A stretch of DNA of 64,000 nucleotides from Vibrio sinensis (GTDB taxonomy: Bacteria; Pseudomonadota; Gammaproteobacteria; Enterobacterales; Vibrionaceae). Position numbers and translations under genes: made by a program. The stretch spans positions 496,001 through 560,000 of the forward strand of contig NZ_QVMU01000001.1 in the NCBI RefSeq assembly GCF_003605645.1, written 5' to 3'. The notes beneath the pieces were generated by a model that did not search any database, was not told the origin of the DNA, and was given only the letters and a program-made list of their open reading frames with translations. The first letter of the stretch is position 1; every line of letters begins with the position of its first letter. Below are positions 53,035 through 60,998 of the stretch, one piece after another.

Positions 53035-54030
53035 ATGAATATCACTAATCAAACTACCGCTACTTCGACCCTATTGGTTAAAAAAGGCGGTGAAGGGATT
53101 TTAATCCAAGATTCAGGTCGATACGGTTATAGTCAATTTGGCATAACTCAAGGCGGCGCTTTAGACGAATACGCCTATAGTTGGGCAAATCATTTGCTTA
53201 ATAATCCCGTTGATTGTGCAACCATCGAAATTACATTAGGTCAGTGCGAATTCGTATTTGAAGGCGATTGTCAAATTGCACTTTGCGGCGGTGATCTTAA
53301 CGCAAAACTAGATGGTATCCAGGTTGGTAACTGGACAATCCTAACTATACATCAAGGTCAAACCCTTAAATTTGGCCTACCTCGAAATGGACTTCGTGCT
53401 TATTTGGCTATCAAACATGGCTTTACAATAAATAAAGAGCTAAATAGTGTCGCAACAGTACCACGCGAAAAGTTGGGTGGTCTTGCTCATGGGCAAGCGT
53501 TAAAGACGGGCGATAGAATTGAATTTAGACATCAAGAGCCCCTAGCAGAGCAAACTGACTTGCCACTGTCTACTCAGCGATCAAGATTAAGTCTAGAAAA
53601 AAAAGTTGGGTTTCGGTACCAAATTGATTACAACGTACCACTGAATCTTAGGGTTATTGAGGGCTATCAAGTTGACTCCTTCCCTGAGGAAACGCTTGAG
53701 CAACTCTACTCACGACAATTTACCGTCAGTCAATATGCCGATCGAATGGGATACCGTCTCGATGGAAGTCAGGTCACACCAACGAGTCAAACGATTCTAA
53801 GTGAAGGTATTGCGCTTGGCGCAATACAAATTCCGCCCGATGGTACGCCGATTATTTTACTGAACGATCGTCAAACAATTGGAGGTTACCCTAAGATTGG
53901 TTGTATTGCGCGCATTGACCTCCCACGACTTGCCCAAGCAAAACCAGGTCAGGTCATCACCTTTTCTCGAGGAAACTTAGAGAAACTGCAATACACCTGG
54001 TGTCGTTGGGCTCGTTTTTTTGGTTACTAA
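53035..54030 (+). CDS. pxpC: 5-oxoprolinase subunit C (KipA-like)
   Basis: A 331-residue protein of the biotin-dependent carboxyltransferase A/B family (ILIQDSGRYGYSQFGITQGGALDEYAYSWANHLL, SEGIALGAIQIPPDGTPIILLNDRQTIGGYPKIG). It completes PxpABC and begins 6 bp after pxpB. It converges on the FAD oxidoreductase gene with a 3-bp gap. Confidence 0.92.
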   Translation: MNITNQTTATSTLLVKKGGEGILIQDSGRYGYSQFGITQGGALDEYAYSWANHLLNNPVDCATIEITLGQCEFVFEGDCQIALCGGDLNAKLDGIQVGNWTILTIHQGQTLKFGLPRNGLRAYLAIKHGFTINKELNSVATVPREKLGGLAHGQALKTGDRIEFRHQEPLAEQTDLPLSTQRSRLSLEKKVGFRYQIDYNVPLNLRVIEGYQVDSFPEETLEQLYSRQFTVSQYADRMGYRLDGSQVTPTSQTILSEGIALGAIQIPPDGTPIILLNDRQTIGGYPKIGCIARIDLPRLAQAKPGQVITFSRGNLEKLQYTWCRWARFFGY

Positions 54031-54033
54031 CCG

Positions 54034-55467
54034 CTAAATCTCACTGCCATAGTATTTAGCAAGTGATACTGGATAACCACGTTCTGTCGCTAGTTGGCAC
54101 GCTTTGCATTCAACTTGCTGGGCACTCATTGACTGGCTTTTCGGGTGAAGCTCTTCAATGGTATGGTTTTTATAATCAAATAGGCCCCAGTGACTCACTA
54201 CTTTGCGTACAGCCTCGTACGCAGATGATCCTTTGACGACCTCAATTCGTGCATAATGATGCCCAGAAAAGGTCACATCAGCAGCTCTTAGCGTTTCATC
54301 ATCACCAGGGATCTGCTGGGCTCCAAATAAAGGAACGCCGTATTCTGTCGCCGTTGCGTAATCAGGAATAAAACGACTCATATGACGAATCGCTCGTTCA
54401 CTTCGAGTCAAACGTTCATGTTCACGCCAGCCGTTATTAATTTTATTGATCAACCGTTGTGGTAGCTTAGGCTGAGACGACTCTTGGCATGAAGAAACTA
54501 ATCCATCGTCAAACAAAGTAATGTCCTTAGTCATTCCATGGAGTTGGAATGTTCCATCGACATAAGGGGTCAGCTGTGCCATTCCATCAACGCTACCGCG
54601 AGGTCCATGGAAAATCACTTCTGGCCATTTTTCATCACTTTGTTGCCATTGTGTCACGTAAGCTGCTTTAAATTCGACCATGCGACGACGTGGCAATTTT
54701 GCCATATCATCAACATTACCCGTTTCGTAGCCACAGGCATTAATCACATAGTCGACAACAAAACTATGGGTATTCATTTCACGGTCACTGTAAGTCAGTT
54801 CCCATTTGTCGCCTTTTTCCGTCATGGAAAGCAGCTTACTCTCAGTCAACAACGTACAGTTAGGTAATGCTTCTAACGCCAAACTTGTCGTTGCCGCTAT
54901 TCTAAACACACTCCATCCATACTCTTGAACCGCAACAACTGGGTATTTTAGACCATCTAAATCAGTATGCTTTGCAAAGGGGATCAACCAATCGTCAATT
55001 GTTTGAGGATTTGATGGTTGAGCACGTGTTGCCAACTCATCCAGCTCCTCTCGGAAAATGAGTCGATAATAGTCTTCTGGTTCACCAATGACCTTATTAC
55101 GCGGGTCTCGTTCAACCAGTTGTGCATAACAAGATTTAATCTGATCTAGACGTTCAAGCAAGTGATTTGGGTCGCCCCCATCAGTATGAGGAACCGCAAT
55201 AATTGTTGGTCGCTGATTGATGGTATGAGGGAACAGTCGAACAGAGTCAATCGACTGCTTTAGCAATTCAATACATTGAGATACGCTAATTTCACGGTAT
55301 AAATTACCACCAGCATGTAAATGACAAATCGGTGGACCACTGACCAATCCTTTGTTCTTTTCGATCAACGTGATATTTAAGCCCAGTTCGGCAAGATGCA
55401 GAGCGGCCGTCGCTCCTGATATTCCGCCGCCAATAACCGCGACAGTAGGTGAGATATTAGGTGACAT
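54034..55467 (-). CDS. FAD-dependent oxidoreductase (DAO-type), substrate unknown
   Basis: A 477-residue protein with an N-terminal FAD-binding fold (VAVIGGGISGATAALHLAELGLNITLIEK, residues 9-37) and an amine-oxidase-like body with INACGYETGNVDDM. I do not recognise the exact subfamily. It converges directly on pxpABC, so a substrate linked to amino-acid or opine catabolism is possible but only suggested by position. There is no signal peptide. Confidence 0.75.
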   Translation of the reverse strand: MSPNISPTVAVIGGGISGATAALHLAELGLNITLIEKNKGLVSGPPICHLHAGGNLYREISVSQCIELLKQSIDSVRLFPHTINQRPTIIAVPHTDGGDPNHLLERLDQIKSCYAQLVERDPRNKVIGEPEDYYRLIFREELDELATRAQPSNPQTIDDWLIPFAKHTDLDGLKYPVVAVQEYGWSVFRIAATTSLALEALPNCTLLTESKLLSMTEKGDKWELTYSDREMNTHSFVVDYVINACGYETGNVDDMAKLPRRRMVEFKAAYVTQWQQSDEKWPEVIFHGPRGSVDGMAQLTPYVDGTFQLHGMTKDITLFDDGLVSSCQESSQPKLPQRLINKINNGWREHERLTRSERAIRHMSRFIPDYATATEYGVPLFGAQQIPGDDETLRAADVTFSGHHYARIEVVKGSSAYEAVRKVVSHWGLFDYKNHTIEELHPKSQSMSAQQVECKACQLATERGYPVSLAKYYGSEI

Positions 55468-55684
55468 CTAATTTGCTAATTCATTCATTCTTTGCGCATT
55501 TTACTCACTTTATCAACCGAATAAAATCACATTTTTGTTAATGGCATTTGCTGAGATTTTCAGAAGAAAAAAGCAAAAAAAAACTTGACTGACTTTTGCA
55601 ATTTTCAAAATCCATGGCCTGTGTGAATAACAAAATTGCTCTACACTTTACCTTTACTGGCTTTGCGGGATTAGCGACTTATCT

Positions 55685-55749
55685 ACAAGCCAAGTTATCC
55701 CAAACTTTATCCACCGTTTTTGTGGATAAGTGAATATCTTGGCTTGTAA
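55685..55749. repeat. Nested inverted repeats with a DnaA-box sequence
   Basis: TACAAGCCAAG (55685-55695) pairs with CTTGGCTTGTA (55739-55749), and inside it TTATCCAC (55708-55715) pairs with GTGGATAA (55723-55730). The inner right arm, read on the - strand with one more base, is TTATCCACA, a perfect DnaA box. The element lies just past the stop of the ABC permease gene and may be its 3' end hairpin; it lacks a strong T-run. Confidence 0.6.
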
Positions 55750-55753
55750 AAAT

Positions 55754-58204
55754 TCAAAGAACCTCTTTGTTTATAGGCACTAGCAAACGTTTTACTAAAC
55801 TATTCACAACGAGCGCGAGTGTGAAAAAAGTTAAAATTGGGAGGCAAATCCACAACGAAAAATGTAACGACGGCAACATTTCAAAACCAAAACGCATCAA
55901 GCCTGCAACGACAGTTTCTGCCCCCAAAGTTGCAGTAATACTCGCCACCAAAGCCATTAGTCCATACTCAGCCCAAATTGTCGCTACAATACGTTTTTTA
56001 CTCGCCCCTAAAGTTCGATACAACTGAATTTCACTTTGTCGTTGACCAATACTTAAACGTAATAACGTAAAGATTAATAACATTCCAGCGATAACCCCTA
56101 ATGCTGCCAACACGGTGATTGACCACGCTATCTGAGAAAGCAATTCTTGTATCTTCGCTCCCATCACTCGTATATCCATTAAGCTGACCGTGGGAAATTG
56201 TCGCGACAAATCGTTCAGCAAATCATTATGCTGGTCTTGCACTCGAAAACTTAACAAGTATGTGGCCGGGATAGTCGCTAAAACATCTGGAGAGAAAATG
56301 AAGTAAAAGTTAGGTTTCATATCTCGCCATTCTACATGGCGAATACTATTAACCTGAGCCGTCACCGTTTGGCTATTGATTACAAACGATAAAGAATCAC
56401 CAATCTTCAGACCCAAGTCTGCTGCGACATCGGATTCAACCGACACGCCACCTTGTTTCGTCCACTGACCCCGAACTAGTTCATTGTGCTGTGGAATTTG
56501 GTTAGCGTACGTGAAGTTAATTTCACGACTCAGTGCATCTGTACCCTCGCCGCCTTTGGCCACGGTTTTGGCGTCAACACCGTTAATAGTCGAAAGCCGT
56601 CCTCTTACAATGGGATACGCTTGTGAACGTTCAATCTGGTTTTGATCCAAAAAACCAACATAAGCGTCTTTTTCATAGGGGGCGATATTCAAAGCAAATG
56701 CATTCGGGGCATCTTCCGGCACAGTACGCTGCCAATCATCCAATACATCGGTTCTAACTAACCACATCGTTGCGAGAAGCATCAATGACAGAGCGAGAGC
56801 CCCAAACTGAATGCCGGTCGAGAATGGTGAGCGATTGATACGACTCATTGCCAAAGTGAACGCTGTCGATAACCGAACTTTACCTAAAACACGCATCACT
56901 AACACACTGAACAGTGCCAAAAGCCCGAATAGACCAATGATCCCCCCTAGCACCATCCAAACCAACGGGTTATCACTGTAGATAACCACCAAAGGAATCA
57001 GCGGTACAAGAACTAGCCAACGTGCAGATTTAGCTTTTGCACTGGTTGCTTCTGCTTGCAACACATTTATAGCGCTCACATTAAGTAAACTCAATAGTGG
57101 AATACCCAAAGCAGGGATTGCTATTAAAATACTGGTCGCCAACGCAATGAACATTGGGGTCATACCATACGATGGTAACGGATTGGGCAGAAGATCGACC
57201 AATGGATACCTCAATAAGTACTCAAGCAACACGCCAAAGAACAAACCAAGCAACGAAGCTCCACCCAATAAAATCAGCACCTGAGTCATTAACCAACGAG
57301 AAATCCATTGACGCGTGGCACCAAGGCTTTTAAGCATTGCGATGGTTTTAATACGAGTACTGACATAATGCTGGCAAGTTAACACTAGAGTCGTGGCTGC
57401 CATGATGACCACAATCGCCACCGTTAATGATAAATACTGTTGAGTACGTTGAAACACTTCATTGGTTCTACTCGCACTATTTTGATCTCGCCAACGGTCA
57501 CTTGGTGTCAGTTCAGTCTGTTGTTTTAATGTGGCTACATCACTATCACTGCCATTGATAAACATACTGTATCGTACTCGGCTACCGAGTTGTATAGCCC
57601 CGGTTTTATCAAGATCATCACGATTAATGTACACACTCGGCATCTGCTGAAATGGGTTAAAACTCAATCCTGGCTCTTCAATAATACGACCGCTCACGAC
57701 CATATCTGCATCGCCAATAGTGACAACGTCACCAACATTAACATCCAATTGAGCAAACAACCGCTCATCTAACCATAGTTGTCCTGCTTCTACGCTCCCG
57801 GCTTCTTTGCTCGTAACTTGATTTGATGTTGCGCTGGCGAGTCGCAAATTCCCTTGCAATGGATAATTGCTTTCAACCGCTTTAACCGTCACCAACTTCA
57901 TTCCTTGGTCGCTAAACGCCATTGTCGCAAAGCGCACCATAGACGAAGACTCAACGGGTAGCTGTTCTATCGAAGTGAGTAACGTTTGTGGGATCGGACG
58001 GCTCGATACGTAAACAGAATCTGCAGTTAATGCTTCTTTTCCTTGCTTGACGATCACCTGCTCCATTCTTTCTGCGAGCGCTGTTAAAGCAAATATAGAG
58101 GCAATAATAAGAGTAAGCGCTATTGATATCGGCCATAATTGCCCTTGCCGAATTTCACTCCAACTCCATGCAATTAAGCGACGATTCACCGTACGATCTT
58201 TCAT
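55754..58204 (-). CDS. ybbP: ABC transporter permease, YbbP/FtsX-type
   Basis: An 816-residue protein with a MacB-like periplasmic domain after the first span and two FtsX-type membrane blocks (about residues 255-440 and 690-805). It overlaps the ATPase gene by 4 bp and, in E. coli, ybbAP is likewise divergent from tesA. Such systems move or extract lipids or peptides; the substrate is unknown. A matS site lies inside its coding sequence. Confidence 0.85.
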   Translation of the reverse strand: MKDRTVNRRLIAWSWSEIRQGQLWPISIALTLIIASIFALTALAERMEQVIVKQGKEALTADSVYVSSRPIPQTLLTSIEQLPVESSSMVRFATMAFSDQGMKLVTVKAVESNYPLQGNLRLASATSNQVTSKEAGSVEAGQLWLDERLFAQLDVNVGDVVTIGDADMVVSGRIIEEPGLSFNPFQQMPSVYINRDDLDKTGAIQLGSRVRYSMFINGSDSDVATLKQQTELTPSDRWRDQNSASRTNEVFQRTQQYLSLTVAIVVIMAATTLVLTCQHYVSTRIKTIAMLKSLGATRQWISRWLMTQVLILLGGASLLGLFFGVLLEYLLRYPLVDLLPNPLPSYGMTPMFIALATSILIAIPALGIPLLSLLNVSAINVLQAEATSAKAKSARWLVLVPLIPLVVIYSDNPLVWMVLGGIIGLFGLLALFSVLVMRVLGKVRLSTAFTLAMSRINRSPFSTGIQFGALALSLMLLATMWLVRTDVLDDWQRTVPEDAPNAFALNIAPYEKDAYVGFLDQNQIERSQAYPIVRGRLSTINGVDAKTVAKGGEGTDALSREINFTYANQIPQHNELVRGQWTKQGGVSVESDVAADLGLKIGDSLSFVINSQTVTAQVNSIRHVEWRDMKPNFYFIFSPDVLATIPATYLLSFRVQDQHNDLLNDLSRQFPTVSLMDIRVMGAKIQELLSQIAWSITVLAALGVIAGMLLIFTLLRLSIGQRQSEIQLYRTLGASKKRIVATIWAEYGLMALVASITATLGAETVVAGLMRFGFEMLPSLHFSLWICLPILTFFTLALVVNSLVKRLLVPINKEVL
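57720..57732. other. matS site (MatP binding site)
   Basis: GTGACAACGTCAC fits the matS consensus exactly. It lies inside the ABC permease gene, about 45 kb right of dif. Confidence 0.82.
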
Positions 58205-58878
58205 AGCACCTCCTCTAAATGACCAGCCTCAATGGTAAACATGCGGTCGCAGCGTTTTGCCAACGACATATCATGAGTCACTAAAACAAGCGTGGTGCCA
58301 TGGTGATGATTTAACTCGAACAGTAAGTTGATTATGGTTTGAGCGGTCTGCTGATCTAGGTTCCCTGTCGGTTCATCGGCAAACAAAATACTCGGTTGTG
58401 TCATGAAAGCTCTTGCCAAAGCAACACGTTGTTGCTCTCCCCCGGAAAGCTGAGTTGGAAAGTGTGTTAAACGCTGTGATAATCCCACAGCATGAAGAAG
58501 CGATTTGGCACGCTCGGTATCTTCTCTCTCACCTTTTAATAAACAAGGTAGCGTCACATTATCTAGAGCCGTTAAACTAGGTATAAGCAGAAAGCTTTGG
58601 AAAACAAATCCAATAGAATTACTACGAATAGTGGCTCGTTGTTCATCACTTAACTGTGACAAATTTTCACCGAGTAACTCTACATACCCCTCTGTGGGCA
58701 AGTCTAATCCCGCCAATAGCGTCATTAATGTCGATTTTCCCGCGCCAGAAGTTCCGACAATCGCGACACTCTCTCCCGATTTTATGTCTAAGTTTACCTT
58801 TTCAAGGATTGTTAATTGCTCTTGATTAGTAGAGACTGTTTTTGTTACTGAATCAGCTTTAATTACGGATGTTTGCAT
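58201..58878 (-). CDS. ybbA: ABC transporter ATPase YbbA
   Basis: A 225-residue LolD/MacB-type ATPase with Walker [10 protein letters not shown], the signature [15 protein letters not shown], Walker [11 protein letters not shown] and the switch His in LVTHD. It overlaps the permease by 4 bp. Its ATG (58876-58878 read on the - strand) overlaps the ATG of tesA on the other strand (CATG), so the two divergent genes share their first bases. Confidence 0.92.
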   Translation of the reverse strand: MQTSVIKADSVTKTVSTNQEQLTILEKVNLDIKSGESVAIVGTSGAGKSTLMTLLAGLDLPTEGYVELLGENLSQLSDEQRATIRSNSIGFVFQSFLLIPSLTALDNVTLPCLLKGEREDTERAKSLLHAVGLSQRLTHFPTQLSGGEQQRVALARAFMTQPSILFADEPTGNLDQQTAQTIINLLFELNHHHGTTLVLVTHDMSLAKRCDRMFTIEAGHLEEVL

Positions 58879-59485
58879 GTTTCGACTACTTTCCTTTGCT
58901 TTACTTATCTTGACCGTAAACCCAGCATTTAGCTCAACGATCCTTGTATTGGGAGACAGCCTTAGTGCTGGCTATCAGATGCCGATTGAAAAAGCGTGGC
59001 CATCATTGTTACCAAAAGTCATGGAAGAAAAAGGCAAGCCTGTTTCTATCATTAATGGCAGTATTTCTGGTGATACCACGGGTAATGGCTTAAGCCGACT
59101 ACCGCAATTGCTTAAACAACACCAACCTAACGTGGTGTTGATTGAATTAGGGGCAAATGATGGGTTACGCGGTTTTCCACCAAATCTAATTCAAGACAAT
59201 TTAACTCAATTGATTGAGATGACTCGTGCAAGTAACGCGATTCCCTTACTCATGCAAATTCATGTATTACCCAACTATGGTAAACGCTATACAAAAGCAT
59301 TTTCAGCTGTCTATCCTACAACTGCCAAGCAATTGAACGTAACACTCATTCCTTTTTTTCTAGAAGATGTGATCGTCAAACCAGAATGGATGATGCCTGA
59401 TGGACTACACCCAACAGCTGATGCGCAACCTTGGATCGCAAATTTTATGGCTGAACAGCTAATTAATCACCTTCAATTGCCATAG
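58877..59485 (+). CDS. tesA: Acyl-CoA thioesterase I / lysophospholipase
   Basis: A 202-residue SGNH hydrolase. The signal peptide runs to about residue 20 (LLSFALLILTVNPAFSS), then GDSL with the nucleophile Ser 28 (LVLGDSLSAGY), the Asn block ELGANDGLRG, and the catalytic pair in DGLHPTAD. TesA is a periplasmic esterase/thioesterase/protease I. It starts 1 bp into the divergent ybbA start codon, leaving no separate promoter region between them. Confidence 0.93.
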   Translation: MFRLLSFALLILTVNPAFSSTILVLGDSLSAGYQMPIEKAWPSLLPKVMEEKGKPVSIINGSISGDTTGNGLSRLPQLLKQHQPNVVLIELGANDGLRGFPPNLIQDNLTQLIEMTRASNAIPLLMQIHVLPNYGKRYTKAFSAVYPTTAKQLNVTLIPFFLEDVIVKPEWMMPDGLHPTADAQPWIANFMAEQLINHLQLP

Positions 59486-59550
59486 CTCAAGAAATTATAT
59501 CCCGTTATGAGTTAACTTTTTGCCGTGAGCCGTTACAAAAGGTAACTCAA

Positions 59551-60750
59551 ATGATAATTAAACCAGAAATTCAAGGGGTTGTAGCCCGTAGTGCGCACCC
59601 TCTAGGCTGTGAACAAGCTGTCTTAAAGCAGATTGACTATGTCCGACAAGCAAAACCCATCTCAAATGGTCCAAAGCGAGTTCTTATCATCGGAGCTTCT
59701 TCTGGCTTTGGACTTGCTGCTCGTATCGCTCTCGCATTCGGCGGCTCGAAAGCGGATACCATTGGCGTTTCTCTAGAACGCGCTCCCTCTAAAAATCACG
59801 TAGGATCTGCTGGCTTTTACAATAATTACTACTTCCGTAAACATGCTACGAAAGAAGGTCGCATTGCGATCAATATTCATGGTGATGCGTTTTCAAAACA
59901 AACCAAAGAACAAGTTATCGAGGCTATCGAGACTTACTTTGAAGGGGAAGTTGATCTCATCATCTACAGTGTCGCAAGTGGTACTCGTACAAATTGTGAA
60001 ACGGGTGAGATGTGGCGTTCAGCGATCAAACCAGTTGGCAACTCAGTATCTGGTAGCACCATTATGCTAGAAAATGATGCTTGGGTTGAAAGTTCACTAG
60101 AACCTGCCACGTCAGAGGAAGCCGAAGCGACACTCAAGGTAATGGGTGGTGAAGATTGGGAATCTTGGATTGATACATTGATCAATGCGGAATCGATTGG
60201 AGAGGGATGTAAAACTATCGCATTTTCTTATATGGGGCCAGAAATAACCCACCCTATCTATTTGGATGGCACTTTAGGACGCGCTAAGATTGATCTGCAC
60301 CAAACAAGTCACTCTCTCAATTTAAAACTGGCAAACTTTGATGGCGGAGCTTACGCAACCGTGTGTAAAGCATTGGTGACTAAAGCGAGCGTCTTCATTC
60401 CTGGATTAACTCCTTACCTCATTTCTCTCTATCGAGTGATGAAAGAAAAAGGAACACATGAGGGCTGTATTGAACAAATGCAGCGTCTCTTTAGCGATAA
60501 ACTATTCAATCAAACAGTCCCAGTTGACGGCGAACGACTGATTCGCATGGATGATTTGGAACTAGAGCCAGAAACTCAGAACGAGGTTCGTCTTCTAATG
60601 AATAGCATGAATAGTGAAAACTTTGCTCAACTAGGCGATTACGCTGGTTTGAAAGATGAATTTTTGCAACTCAATGGTTTTGGGTTTAGTGGTGTAGATT
60701 ACGACGCTCCAGCCAATATTGATAAATACATCAAAGCATCTACCTGTTAA
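59551..60750 (+). CDS. fabV: Trans-2-enoyl-ACP reductase FabV
   Basis: A 399-residue FabV-type reductase: IQGVVARSAHPLGCE at the start, the NADH-binding GASSGFGLAARIALAFGG, and the catalytic Tyr-x8-Lys in IYLDGTLGRAKIDLHQTSHSLN. It reduces enoyl-ACP in fatty-acid synthesis and is naturally resistant to triclosan in vibrios and pseudomonads. AAGG precedes the ATG. It is 65 bp after tesA; no fabI is in the window. Confidence 0.95.
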   Translation: MIIKPEIQGVVARSAHPLGCEQAVLKQIDYVRQAKPISNGPKRVLIIGASSGFGLAARIALAFGGSKADTIGVSLERAPSKNHVGSAGFYNNYYFRKHATKEGRIAINIHGDAFSKQTKEQVIEAIETYFEGEVDLIIYSVASGTRTNCETGEMWRSAIKPVGNSVSGSTIMLENDAWVESSLEPATSEEAEATLKVMGGEDWESWIDTLINAESIGEGCKTIAFSYMGPEITHPIYLDGTLGRAKIDLHQTSHSLNLKLANFDGGAYATVCKALVTKASVFIPGLTPYLISLYRVMKEKGTHEGCIEQMQRLFSDKLFNQTVPVDGERLIRMDDLELEPETQNEVRLLMNSMNSENFAQLGDYAGLKDEFLQLNGFGFSGVDYDAPANIDKYIKASTC

Positions 60751-60786
60751 ATCAGGTCTCATTTTTGAGAAATCGCTAAATTGATT

Positions 60787-60818
60787 AAGCCCCGTTCTAT
60801 ATACGGGGCTTTTTTTTG
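60787..60818 (+). terminator. Rho-independent terminator after fabV
   Basis: AAGCCCCGT (60787-60795) and ACGGGGCTT (60803-60811) pair around a seven-base loop, followed by eight T residues. Confidence 0.92.
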
Positions 60819-60998
60819 TTACATTACTCGCAGTTTTTAATCTTAACAAATTAAAGCCTTACGGTTACGACTTTGAGTCACTTCCATTCAAAACGATAAA
60901 TAAAATTCCGCCGCTTGTTCGCTAAAACGTGTCTATCATTACATAAGGGCGGACGTGGAGCGCTCTGGGTTAATATACCCTTTTAAGGACAGCGATTT

